From: CAWEFA01 sp963851385
GTDB taxonomy: Bacteria > Bacteroidota > Bacteroidia > Bacteroidales > DTGW01
DNA: 64,000 bases
Direction: 5' to 3'
NCBI GenBank assembly: GCA_963851385.1
Contig: CAWKPE010000027.1
Span: forward strand, 33,310-97,309
Part shown: piece after piece, positions 7,370 to 18,492 of the stretch
How the letters are laid out: each line of letters starts with the position of its first letter
Position numbering within the stretch: the stretch's first letter is position 1
Notes under the pieces: model-generated
What the model saw: only the letters and a program-made list of their open reading frames with translations
Databases searched by the model: none
Told to the model about the DNA's origin: nothing
Position numbers and translations under genes: made by a program

Positions 7370-10300
7370 ATGAATATGCAAAATCTATTAGGATTCTTCA
7401 AATATGGCGGGCGCAAGAACATATTCTTAAGCATTGCCCTTATTTTGACGCAAATAATTAGTCATGCTCAGACTCAATATTATGTAAATATAAATCTGGT
7501 GCAGGTAATTGCCCCATATTCTTCTAATTTATCCGATTATGTGAGCAATCCTTCTAAGGTAATTATTTCCCTTCAAATGGTTGCGGGAGGCCCTTCACAA
7601 AATATAAAACTTTTTGCCACAATCAAAGGAGATAATGGAATACAAATCAAGACCAATATAAATGCATTGAGTTCGTTACCGGAAATCAACTTGTCCTCTG
7701 TTTCGCCCAGCCTGATGGTTAATGCGCTTGATATTCGAAATGTTTTTGATTTGGATTATGTGGATGTAACCGGAACAACTCTTAGTAATCTGCAAACAAA
7801 TGGGCTACCTGCCGGAAATTACCAATTATGTGTGCAGGCTGTGGCAGCAGTGGCTAATCCGACAGGCGGACAAGCTGCCGGCAGTCCTGCATCACTTGAA
7901 GCCTGTAGCAGATCATTTACTATCAGTCCGCCTACCGCAAGTGTTGCAGTTAGGACACTACAGGTAATTGCTCCTTATTCCAATAAATTATCTGATTACT
8001 TGAATAATCCTTCACGCATAATAATTACACTTTATAGCAATAGTACGTATAAACAAATTTATATCAAACTGCTTGCAACGCTGAAAGGAGATAATGGAAT
8101 ACAAATTATCACAAATGTGGCCAGCCTTGATTTGCTTCAGGAAATTAACATATCCAGCGGTATAAATACACTTGTTTTAAATGCAAGTTCTATAAGTAAT
8201 CTATTCAATCTCGAAGGGGTTACTATACAAGGAACAACTTCCAATGACTTGTTAAACGGCAATGGTCTGCCTGCAGGAAATTATCAGTTGTGCATTACAC
8301 CTGTCGAAGCAACTACCGATCCTGCTACCGGGCAACAAGCCGGAAAAATTCTTGCAGATCAGTCATGCAGCAATTCGTTCACTATTAATCCTCTAACTGC
8401 AAGTGTTTCAATAAGAAATGTTCAGGTAATTTATCCATATTCGACGCATTTATCCGATTTCCTTAACAATCCTTCAAAAGTGATTATCACGCTTGGCAGC
8501 AATATTACTTATCCACAGTTTAAAATAAAATTGCTGGCTACTTTAAAAGGAGATAATGGAATACAAATTACAACCAATCCGAACAATCTTAATTTATTGC
8601 CGGAAATCACGCTTATAAGCGGACAACCGGTAGTTGTTCTGAATGCCTCTTCAATTAACAATCTTTTTAACGTTGAAGGAGTCACTTTGCATGGAATGAC
8701 ATATAATGAACTGGTAAATGGAAATGGGTTGCCTGAAGGAAATTATCAGCTATGCATCACACCTGTAGTCGCAGAGACGAATGCATCCGAAGGAGTGCAG
8801 GCCGGACAAGTTCTTTCCGATGCAGTTTGCAGTAACCCTATTGCCATTACCAATCTTGAACCGCCTGTAATCATTAATCCATTAAGCGGCAGTGATATTT
8901 TATCCCGGAATCCGCAAAATATTATTTTTAACTGGTCTATTCCAGCAGGAGTAAAAGGCAGTATCCAATATGATTTTAAAATAGTAGAAATTCAGGATTC
9001 TTTGAGGAACCCGAATGATGCTATGCAATCAGCCACCAATCCGGCTTTTTTCGAAAGAACTGTAAATGCAAATGTAATTCTATTTGGCCCTGGAGAACCG
9101 CCACTTACTCCAGGTTACAGGTATGCTTTTATGGTTACGGCCATAGATCCTCAGAATAATGTTATTTTCCGCAATGGAGGACGAAGTGAAGTTGCCTACT
9201 TTTTTTATAAACCTGATACAAGTCATAATGCTCTAATCGTCAATAATAATAATCAAATCACCGACACCAGCCAAAATAAAAATCCCATCAGTGTGATGGA
9301 TGCTCCTGAATTGAATTGCTCATGCAAGATGACTATTTCGGATAAGACAGTGGATAATTCAAATGCCAAAAGTGGTTCAATTGTTCATGTGGGCAAGTTT
9401 GACATGACGCTGAACAATGATGTCGCAGTAAAAGGAGACTCAATATCTGGTACTGGTACCATTCCAGTACCTTTCCTAAATAGCAGTCTGTTAAAAATTA
9501 AAGTCGAATTCTCCAATTTAAAAGTAAATTCTTCTAATCAGGCTGTCAGTGGCACGGTTAAAGCAAAAAGAAATGCAAATGCAGTTTCAGTCCTGCCTGC
9601 TGTTGATCCGCCAAACACTAAGCCAACACCATTTACAGCAAGCAATATTCAGAATATAGGTAATTATATAAATAACAATGCAAGCACTGCTATCGCAGAT
9701 GTTAAAAACTCAATCAATTCAGCCGGATGGGAAATGCCATTTGGAATTCAAAAGGAAATATCCGGAGAAAAAATAGTAGTTGCCATTACTGACATGGTAT
9801 TTGCTCCTGATCAGGCCGGGTTTAATGCCTGCCTTGCTTTTGATATTCCTGAAGGTGGCGGAAATAATACATTGGCATTGGGTGCTAAAAACATCTGCTT
9901 TAAAGATAGCAAGAGTTTGTGTAGCGACGCAACTTTATTCCTTGTAGAAGATTTTAAGATTGATGCCTTAAATTTTACTTTTATCAAAGCAACAGGTAAT
10001 AATAATTCACAGGCAGGAACTTATGCAATATTCGATACCAGTGGCTTTAAAAAACTTCATATTAAAGCCGAATATGATTTTTCTCAAAATGTAATTGTTA
10101 AAAAAGCCGATAAAGGCATTGTTAAAGCAACTATTGAAACAGACATTCAAAGCTGGAACAACTGGTATGCAAATGTGAATATTGATACATTCTCGATTGC
10201 TGGCTATGATGAATGGTCTTTTGCCCTGAAAGCACCTGCTTATTATGACCACTCTGACAGCATTAATCCTCCTGGTTTGCCAAAGGACTCAATTGCAGGC

Positions 10301-13300
10301 AAGAAAAATTTTCTGGATAAAAGCTGGCATGGTTTCTTCATGTCAGACCTTCAAGCTTCATTACCTGCAATACTCAAAAGAGCAGATAAAAAACCAATTT
10401 TAATTGACGTCAAAAATTTCATGATAGACAATCAGGGAATTACGGGGATGTAAGTGCTTCGCAGATATTGGCAATCGGCGATGGTGATTTGGGTGGTTGG
10501 TATTATTCACTAGACAGCATAGGTGTACGATTTGTAAATACTTCATTTATTAAAGGAGGGTTAAATGGGAAAGTTCTCTTACCAGTTTCTGGTAGTCCTA
10601 ATAAATCATCAAATGATGAACTGGACTATACCTGTACTCTAAGTAAACCTTCTGTAGACAGCTCTATGAAGTTTCAGTTTGTAATTCAACCAAAGGATAG
10701 CATAACTGCTAGCCTCTGGGCAGCTACTCTCAATTTGGATAAAACATCCAATATCATTGTTTCCAATGATAGCGGAAGTTTTAATGCAGTTGCTACACTC
10801 AATGGAGATATTTCAATCCAGGCTGATCTTAGTCCGATTCCAAAAATAAACTTTAAAGCCATTGAATTCCAGCAATTCAAACTTATGACCAAATCTCCCT
10901 ATATCGGAGGCAACATCTCTTTCATGGGTCTTTCCAGTCCTGAAAAATCAGCCGGGGGATTCCCGATTACCGTTAACAATATTAAACCTGTATTAAATGG
11001 TTCTGAAGCAGGTTTTAGTTTTGACCTCAATATATCATTAGCAGATATAAAAGCACTACCAAAAGCAAGTTTCAATTTAGCTGTTCTGGGAGACATCACA
11101 ATGACAAATGGAAGACCAGATTGGAGTAACCCTCACCTGCAGGTAGATAGTATTTCGATTAATGGACCTCTGGGTCCCTTGGATATCAATGGTTATATTA
11201 AATTCTTTGATAAGGATGCAACTTATGGAAATGGCGTGAAGGGTGGCATAACTGCAAATCTTGATCTCGGTATCAATAAAATTCAAATCAGTAGTCATGT
11301 GATGTTCGGTCATACTACATTTAATTATTGGTATGTAGACCTCTTGGCAATGAGTAGTGTTGGTACCCCCATTGTTCCACCTGTACTGATGTTCGGGTTA
11401 GGTGGCGGAGTTTATTATAACATGTCTAAAGGACAGGATGTATCACCGGATGCATTGCTTAAAGGTACATCAAGTGATTTAAGCCGGTATAAACCCACAA
11501 ATAATACCATAGGTTTTATGGCAAGTATAGTGGTAGGTACCGGTAATGGAACACCGTTTCATGCAAAAGGTACATTAAGCATGGAATTTACTTCCGACTT
11601 TGGAGTCAAATCTGTTGACCTGGATGTAGATGCTGCTATGTTGGCTGGTATAACAGATGACGATAGTAAAGCGCCTATCAACGGACATGGTCATATAGGA
11701 TATGATTTTGCACAAAAAATATTTGATGCAGGCGTTGGGCTTAATATAAATTTTACTGCTATAACAGGAAGCGGTTGGATGGCTCTGAATATAAACGGTC
11801 AGAATGGAGAATGGTATTTTAAATTAGGAGAACCAACCAACAGAATAAATGTCAATGTCCTTGATTTGGTGCAGCTTAATGCTTATATGATGATGGGCAA
11901 TAGCATACCGGGTATTCCTGATCCGCCTAACAATATATTGCAATATTTCCCTCAGTATAAAAGTTCGCGCAACAATAGCCTGGTTTCGAATCAATTATAT
12001 CCTGGATTTGCATTTGGGGCAGGTTTTGAATATGGCCCTGTTGACCTTACCTTCCTGATTTTTTACATGAATTTCTCTGCAGGAATGGGATTCGATGTAA
12101 ATTTAAGACAGTATACTGAAGGATGCAATGGCAACAGCAATTTGCCCGGTATTAATGGATGGTATGCCAATGGACAATTTTATGCCTGGGTAAATTTTGC
12201 ATTCGGTCTTAATGTTGATGTCTGGTTTTACAGTGGTAAAATAGACGTGGCAACAGTTGAAGCTGCGGCTCTTTTTGAAGCAGGACTTATAAATCCATCC
12301 TGGTTTCAGGGCTGGCTTTACGGACATTTTGATGTTTTGGGAGGTCTAATATCAGGTGACATGCACTTTGATGTGTCCGTAGGTGATAAATGCGTACCGC
12401 AAAGCAATCCGCTTGGAATGGATTTGCCAATTATTTCAGATGTCAAACCTGGTAATGGAGATAAAGATATATCCATTGGAAATAACCCCGAAGTAGCCTT
12501 TAATTATCCTGTGGACAACGATTTTGATGTTACCAATACAAACAGTGACGGCACTACAGTACTTAATACCATTCATATTGATTTAACTGGATTTACTATT
12601 ACTAGAAATTCAGATAACGTCGTGATAGCCGATTTAAATAACAGTCAGAACCTCTCATATACCGATGAAATGAAACTTGCTACTCTTTATTTAGCAAGTG
12701 CTTTTGACCCACAAACCAATTATACCCTAAATGTATCTGTAAAAGCATTTCAAATGGTTAATGGCAATAAGGTTCCCATTTCATATAAAAATAAACCGAT
12801 TGAGGAAAGCCAAACAATCACTTTTAAAACAGGAGACTGTTTGCACAGGCTGGATGAGAATGCCCAAACTTTGTTAGGAAGTTATCCATTCAAAAATCAA
12901 CGTTATTTCTTGCAGAAAGAACAAACAACAGGATTTATCCAGCTCGATAAAAACTACCCCTGTTTGCTTAATGATCCGAATTATACTTTGCTAGCCCAGT
13001 TTGTTTCATACCAGTCTCCAACCCAGACTACAGTCCAGGAAGTGGTTGTGGGTCAGAATGGAAACCAGTTGACATTTCAGATTCCATCTCTTCCGAATGA
13101 GCAAATTACCGAACTCAGGATAATCAAAAGAATGAAAGTAAATAAATTCTTAATGCCAACCAAGATAGCCCTGAATTACGAAAATAAAAATACGTATTTG
13201 AGTTCAGGACAAGGTTCAAATAATAATATCCTGAGCATACAAAGCACTAAAGTTTCAGGTGCTTCTTATTCAAATAAATCGATAGATCTTGAGTTATACA

Positions 13301-13800
13301 GTTATTATTTCAAAACCAGCAAGTACAATACTCTATCGGACAAACTTGCCAATGCAGATTATTCTGCAACAGCCACCATGAGCGGATTTGGCAACATTGA
13401 AGGTTATTCGGCTGATTTTGGTTTTGCAGAAGGATTCGACACTTACGATGTAAATGAAACAACTTTTGAAGCATTTGGTGAGAAGTTTGTAATCTATCCT
13501 TTGGTTCATATTTCAGAACAATCTCCTGGTAATCAGTGGATCCAGAATTATGTAAATAATTACTTTTATAATAACTGGAAGACAGCATACATTTATGGAG
13601 GTGAATATAAATATGATATTGCTCCATATGACATAAGGAAGAATTCTACAGGCTTACAGTGCCTGATTTTTGAACCTTCCCTGGAACCTGTCGGTATATT
13701 GCCAATTTCTGGTGAACCTCCTTTATCAGAACAGGAAATAGCAACTGCCACTATTTATGTAAATCCCAATTCAGTTCTTCATAAAATGAATATTCATTAA
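7370..13800 (+). CDS. Giant surface protein with three TANFOR-like repeats, split by a frameshift near 10440
   Basis: This locus encodes about 2,140 residues. After a signal peptide (ending ILTQIISHAQ) come three repeats of about 150 residues (roughly 37-183, 192-340, 343-493). Each has a VIAPYS..LSDY..NPS.. opening, a LKGDNGIQI core, a NLF..EGVT..G.T stretch and a GLP.GNYQLC close. This resembles the TANFOR domain known from large Bacteroidota surface proteins. An Ig/FN3-like segment follows (about 500-620), then a very long beta-rich region, then an Ig-like domain (about 1,690-1,830, PIISDVKPGNGDKDISIG). There is no T9SS tail. The frame ends in TAA at 10451, but the next frame continues sensibly upstream as YGDVSASQILAIGDGD, so one T appears to be missing in the AATTACGGGG stretch. 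The second part therefore need not begin at the TTG at 10468. Function is unknown; adhesion or surface-layer roles are guesses. Confidence 0.8.
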
Positions 13801-13860
13801 GCAATTTAAAGATAAAATGAGATATCATGGTATAAATATGATTATTAAAAACAAAATAAT

Positions 13861-14415
13861 ATGAAAATATTAACATCTTTTCGGTTAATACTGCTCTGCG
13901 GGTTTGTTCTTTTTTTTACCGCAAGACCAAGTTTTGCCCAGATGGCAAAACTCTCTTTTGGCAATGCCTTTAATATGTTGAATTCAGGAAGTAAAACCGT
14001 TACATCAACATCATTTCAGGGCACCAGCAATTTGTCTTCTATTGTGAGCCAATCGTTCACAAAAAAAGTATCCGTCAGCTATGGAATACCAATTTCAATT
14101 TTATTTGAGTTCATTGCGGTAAAAAATAATTTGAGTGGCGACATTGCCTGTGATCCCGATAATTATAATAATAGTGCCGGAAATGTGAAACAGGCATTTG
14201 ATAACCTTACAAATGCTAATTTTGTTAAAATATCTGATTACAACAAAATAAATGTAAAACTGAATTTTAGGTTTAATCCTGCACAATTGGTAAATTATGG
14301 AAGCATAGAGGAAGATTATCTGAATAACACTCAATCTTCTCCTTGGGATGCTAAAATTTATAAAATGCCAAATACACCTGTAAGTGCCACAAAAATTATG
14401 GTAATACAAAAATAA
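13861..14415 (+). CDS. Exported protein of unknown function
   Basis: A 184-residue protein with a signal peptide (LILLCGFVLFFTARPSFAQ). The mature part is Ser/Thr/Asn-rich at first (SKTVTSTSFQGTSNLSS) and contains no motif I recognise; two central segments (SVSYGIPISILFEFI and INVKLNFRF) look like beta strands. It lies 60 bases after the giant surface protein and 11 bases before the FN3 protein, so it is probably part of the same transcript and surface apparatus. Function unknown. Confidence 0.75.
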   Translation: MKILTSFRLILLCGFVLFFTARPSFAQMAKLSFGNAFNMLNSGSKTVTSTSFQGTSNLSSIVSQSFTKKVSVSYGIPISILFEFIAVKNNLSGDIACDPDNYNNSAGNVKQAFDNLTNANFVKISDYNKINVKLNFRFNPAQLVNYGSIEEDYLNNTQSSPWDAKIYKMPNTPVSATKIMVIQK

Positions 14416-14426
14416 ATACCTTGGTT

Positions 14427-16604
14427 ATGAAAAAAATATTATTCACTGTGATTGTTTTATTAATGAGCATTTCCGCTTTAGCTCAGCAAGATAAAAATAA
14501 TCCTCATAAAAATAAAGCAAATCCCATTTCACCACAAAAAGTGCAACCTAAGTTAGATACTGTACCTCAACCACACAATATCCAGGTATTAGCTAAATAT
14601 TATGGCGATTCAGTGGTTTTACGTTGGGCGCCATCAAAAGCAACTCTTTGGGAATTTGCGAACAAGTCTGGATATATGATTATCAGGTATGAATTTGTTA
14701 ACAAGAAATTGGAAATGAATACAAGGGAAGTATTAACAACTAAGCCATTAAAACCATGGTCATTAGATGAATGGAAAGAAAAAGCAAATCGAAGCGATAG
14801 CCTGGCAGCAGCTTGTGCACAAATTTTATATGGTAAATCAAAAACACAATTATCGCAAAATGGAAAAAGTAAAGGAATAAATCTTAAAGAATCATTAAAC
14901 GAAAAATATGAATTGGAGAACAAGCATGCTTTGGCCTTATTCCTTGCAGATCAGTCTACCTTTCTGGCAACTGGTCTTGGTTTGAGATTTACAGACAAAA
15001 ATATTGTTAAAGGAAAAACTTATGCCTATGCCGTTTGTGCTCTGACAGATCCTAAAATAATTAAATCTGATACAAGTGGAGTTTTGGTTAATACTTCCGA
15101 AATTATGCCAATTCCTGAAATGCCAAAAGTGAATGTAGAGGAGTTGGACCGGAAAGTCAGATTCACCTGGGATCGTCAAATGTCAAGTATGTTTTATACA
15201 GGCTACTATTATGAACGTTCAGAAGATGGTGGCAAATCGTTCAAACGGCTTAATAAGCATCCGTTTACGCAACTTGCATCAGATCAAAAACTAACATCCA
15301 ATTCTTCAATAGAATTAAACGATTCTTTGCCTAAAAACTACAAACAATATTATTATCGCATTATTGGTATTACTCCTTTTGGTGATTTGGGAAAACCAAC
15401 ACCAAATATAGCAGTGATGGGCAGAGACAGAACACCTCCAAGTGCCCCTGAACAAATAAGTGCAAAAAATATTAATGACAATATTGTAAAAATTACCTGG
15501 ACAAAAAGAATAAAAGAGCCTGATTTCATTGGTTACCTGGTTGGACGATCCGATAAAGCCACAGGTCCTTTTTTCCCATTGAATACTGAACCATTATCTA
15601 CAAATGCAACTGAATACATCGACAAAGATGCTGTTACTTATGGGACAAATTACTATATTGTTGCTGCTATTGATACTGCAGGAAATGCAGGCTCTTCGAT
15701 TCCGGCCTATGCGATAATCACTGATACAATTCCACCTGCGAAACCATACGGACTAACTGGTAAAATTGATACAACCGGAATTGTGCATATCAAATGGAGA
15801 ATGGGAAAAGAAACCGATTTATTAGGATATATGGTTTATTATGCAAATGCACCTGACCATACTTTTACTCCGGTATCAAAAGATTTTGTTGTAGATAGTA
15901 CATTCACAGATAGCATTAATCTAAAAACACTGACAAAACAAATTTATTATAAAGTAGTGGCATTCGATAAACATAGGAATCCAAGTCTGTTTTCGGATGC
16001 ACTAGAATTAAAACGTCCGGATAAAGTGCCTCCTGTACCTCCTGTGTTTAATAACTTCCTGGTTAATGATACAAGCATTATCTTAAAATGGGTTACGAGT
16101 AGCAGCAAAGACGTGGTTTCACAAATTCTATTTAGAAAAGAAAAAGGCAAAACATGGGAACAGTATGCTAAACTAGCCATGGATGCTGATTCATACGTGG
16201 ATCATAAAGTCAAAAAACAAAACTGGTACGAGTACAGTCTTGTTGCTATTAATGAAGCAGGACTACATTCTGAAAAATCTTTCCCGTTAAACGTAAGAGT
16301 ATATGATCCAGGGGTCAGACCTGAAATAGAAAATTTTATTGCAAAGAAAAGTACTGATGGTAAATCTATTATTTTATCTTGGAAGTATTCAGTAAAAAGT
16401 GATTTTTGGTTCATAATTTATCGTTCAATAAATGGAACTGATTTGATGGCATACAAAAATATTCCCTCAAAACAACAATCATTTACCGATTCCAGTTTAA
16501 AAATAGGTATATATCAATATTCTATTAAAGTGGTATATAAAGATGGTGGTGAATCTCAAAAGGTAATGTCAGCCAAAATTGAAATTAAACCTATAGAGAA
16601 ATAG
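14427..16604 (+). CDS. Exported fibronectin type III repeat protein
   Basis: A 725-residue exported protein. The ATG at 14427 is preferred over an in-frame TTG six bases earlier because it gives the clean signal peptide MKKILFTVIVLLMSISALAQ. The mature protein holds about five to six FN3-like domains, visible as repeated [VI]xLxWxxxxxxDxxGYxVxR patterns. Examples are VKITWTKRIKEPDFIGYLVGR, IVHIKWRMGKETDLLGYMVYY and IILKWVTSSSKDVVSQILFR, separated by DxxPPxxP linkers. No catalytic domain or T9SS tail is seen. FN3 arrays act as spacers or protein-binding modules, and here probably as a partner of the neighbouring giant surface protein. It ends the four-gene run. Confidence 0.85.
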   Translation: MKKILFTVIVLLMSISALAQQDKNNPHKNKANPISPQKVQPKLDTVPQPHNIQVLAKYYGDSVVLRWAPSKATLWEFANKSGYMIIRYEFVNKKLEMNTREVLTTKPLKPWSLDEWKEKANRSDSLAAACAQILYGKSKTQLSQNGKSKGINLKESLNEKYELENKHALALFLADQSTFLATGLGLRFTDKNIVKGKTYAYAVCALTDPKIIKSDTSGVLVNTSEIMPIPEMPKVNVEELDRKVRFTWDRQMSSMFYTGYYYERSEDGGKSFKRLNKHPFTQLASDQKLTSNSSIELNDSLPKNYKQYYYRIIGITPFGDLGKPTPNIAVMGRDRTPPSAPEQISAKNINDNIVKITWTKRIKEPDFIGYLVGRSDKATGPFFPLNTEPLSTNATEYIDKDAVTYGTNYYIVAAIDTAGNAGSSIPAYAIITDTIPPAKPYGLTGKIDTTGIVHIKWRMGKETDLLGYMVYYANAPDHTFTPVSKDFVVDSTFTDSINLKTLTKQIYYKVVAFDKHRNPSLFSDALELKRPDKVPPVPPVFNNFLVNDTSIILKWVTSSSKDVVSQILFRKEKGKTWEQYAKLAMDADSYVDHKVKKQNWYEYSLVAINEAGLHSEKSFPLNVRVYDPGVRPEIENFIAKKSTDGKSIILSWKYSVKSDFWFIIYRSINGTDLMAYKNIPSKQQSFTDSSLKIGIYQYSIKVVYKDGGESQKVMSAKIEIKPIEK

Positions 16605-17051
16605 AAAATAAATCATGAAATGAACATGCTTAAATTACAACACGAATTCTCTATAAAGATAAATATTATGAATATATTCAGAATTTAATGATAAATCTCT
16701 TGTTTAATATTGTTGCTTAAGTTCCAATTACAATATGTTTTTGTTTAAACTGAAATATGACTTTAAATTTCAAATTAAAAATATCTTAGGAAAAGTTCCT
16801 TCATTTAATAAGTTTTGTACAATTTTATAGGCAAGTGCTTTTAAACCGGATACTGCAAGCTCCAAGCGGACCATTTGTGTGCAATTGAAAACTTGTTCCT
16901 GCTTAGCAATCAAGAAATTTATTATAAAAAATAAGTTTACCAAAATTAAATAGTGACTTTTGCTACGACATGAAATATAACATTTAATCTCTTTCGATAA
17001 TTTATAAATTAATTACATCTTTGTTCCTTGATTTAAGCTTTATTCAAAATA
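16605..17051. other. Intergenic region between surface cluster and esterase cluster
   Basis: About 450 AT-rich bases. I find no convincing frame, hairpin terminator or promoter. The sequence may include a 5' remnant of the damaged membrane-protein gene that follows. Confidence 0.3.
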
Positions 17052-17333
17052 ATGCTGAATATGAAACAGGGTGCAACAAATAAAAAGTTTTTAATAAGCT
17101 TTTATCATTTCAAACCCAATCTGCTGATTATTGGTATTACTTTTATTTTACTTATCTGCGCATATTATTTTCTTCTCAGGAAAAATGATCTGGTAATTTT
17201 CCCAAATAACAATACGATCAAATTTGAATTTTTTGATGATAAAATAGTTGGTGGAAATTCAAAAATATTACCAACTTGTATGAAAATTACATGTCATTCA
17301 TTGTTAATTAATATACTGCATTCAGAAATTTAA
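17052..17333 (+). pseudogene. Truncated single-pass membrane protein fragment
   Basis: A 93-codon frame with one strong membrane segment (LLIIGITFILLICAYYFLL) followed by the start of a soluble extracytoplasmic part containing IKFEFFDDKIVGGNSKI. The FxFFDDxxxGGNS pattern is reminiscent of the first strands of CBM11/CIA30-like ligand-binding domains found in some Bacteroidota sensor proteins, but the frame then collapses into unrelated sequence and stops. I read it as the stub of a larger sensor-like gene. It could equally be a short orphan membrane protein. It ends 11 bases before the deacetylase. Confidence 0.35.
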
Positions 17334-17344
17334 GTTATGATTAA

Positions 17345-18448
17345 ATGAAAAAAAATTACAAATTTTTATTGATTTCCGGGCTAACGTTAATAAGTAACCT
17401 TGTTTTTTCACAAACTGTTCCAGCACCATATGAAGTTGGAATATGGTCAGGTTTTAGGACTGCAGCAATTAATTATACATTTGATGATGGTTGTTCCAAT
17501 CAGTTTAAAATAGCTATCCCTTTGTTTGATAAGTATGGTTTTAAGCTAACCTTATTTACAGTTACAGGCTGGACACCCGATTGGGCAGCTTTAAGATCAG
17601 CTGCTGCCAGTGGACACGAAGTTGCCAGTCATACAGTTACTCACCCCAATTTTGGAAACATTGCACTTCAACAGCAAATAGTTGAGTTGCAGAATTCGAA
17701 AGATTCAATAGAACGCCACATTCCAGATAAAAAATGTATTACTATAGCCTATCCTTATTGTGTTCCAGGAAGTGATAGTGCTTGCAGTAAATATTATATT
17801 TCGGCACGAGGTTGCCAGGGCTTTATTGAACCCAAAACACCTGGTTCATATTTGAATGTGAGTTCCATTGGCGTTGGAAATCTTAGTTCAATTAATACAT
17901 TGGACGATTTTAAATTGAAATTCGAAAACGCTGCTAAAATCAATGGATGGTGCATTTTCCTGGTTCATGGCATTGATAATGATGGTGGATATTCTCCCAT
18001 TAACTCGTCGGAGTTAGCAAAAAGTATCGAATATTTAAGCATCCGCAAAAGCAAGTTCTGGGTTACAACATTTTTGAACGCTACACTATACTCAAAAGAA
18101 CGTAATGCTATTAAGATTACCGAGACCTCAACAACTAATTCATCCATAACATTACAGGCTAACGATACGCTTCATGATTCAATTTATAATTACCCGCTTA
18201 CCCTTCGCCGTCCTTTGCCTGTCGGTTGGCCATCTGCAAAAGTAATACAAAACAGCATTGTAGTTCCAATGAGGATTGTACGTGTAGATTCAGTTGTATA
18301 TTTAACTTTTGATATAGTTCCAAATGCAGGAGAGATAAAAATTACCAGAAACCTGAGGCCTGTTATTCCTGAAGTGGATACCATTCCGGCTGATGATACT
18401 GTAAACATTTCTGATGGAAAAACTCTTGGAGTAAAAAATAATTATTAG
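17345..18448 (+). CDS. Secreted polysaccharide deacetylase (NodB fold, CE4-like)
   Basis: A 367-residue protein with a signal peptide (ISGLTLISNLVFSQ). CE4 enzymes use a metal ion to remove N- or O-acetyl groups from chitin, peptidoglycan or xylan. Motif 1 is YTFDDGC near residue 41 (catalytic and metal Asp), motif 2 is SHTVTHPNF near residue 98 (two metal His), motif 3 is AYPYCVPG near residue 136, and motif 5 is FLVHGIDND near residue 203 with its conserved His. The remaining C-terminal part is beta-rich with no T9SS signature. It is the first of four consecutive carbohydrate-esterase-type genes, so acetylated hemicellulose is a plausible substrate. Confidence 0.85.
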   Translation: MKKNYKFLLISGLTLISNLVFSQTVPAPYEVGIWSGFRTAAINYTFDDGCSNQFKIAIPLFDKYGFKLTLFTVTGWTPDWAALRSAAASGHEVASHTVTHPNFGNIALQQQIVELQNSKDSIERHIPDKKCITIAYPYCVPGSDSACSKYYISARGCQGFIEPKTPGSYLNVSSIGVGNLSSINTLDDFKLKFENAAKINGWCIFLVHGIDNDGGYSPINSSELAKSIEYLSIRKSKFWVTTFLNATLYSKERNAIKITETSTTNSSITLQANDTLHDSIYNYPLTLRRPLPVGWPSAKVIQNSIVVPMRIVRVDSVVYLTFDIVPNAGEIKITRNLRPVIPEVDTIPADDTVNISDGKTLGVKNNY

Positions 18449-18492
18449 TAAATATGTTCTTTTCTATTATATATCTTTAAAATATAAATGTT

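Noticed and set aside
13310..13627. 105-codon minus-strand frame inside the giant surface gene
   Set aside because: Antisense shadow of a strong coding frame; His/Cys-rich composition is typical of such shadows.
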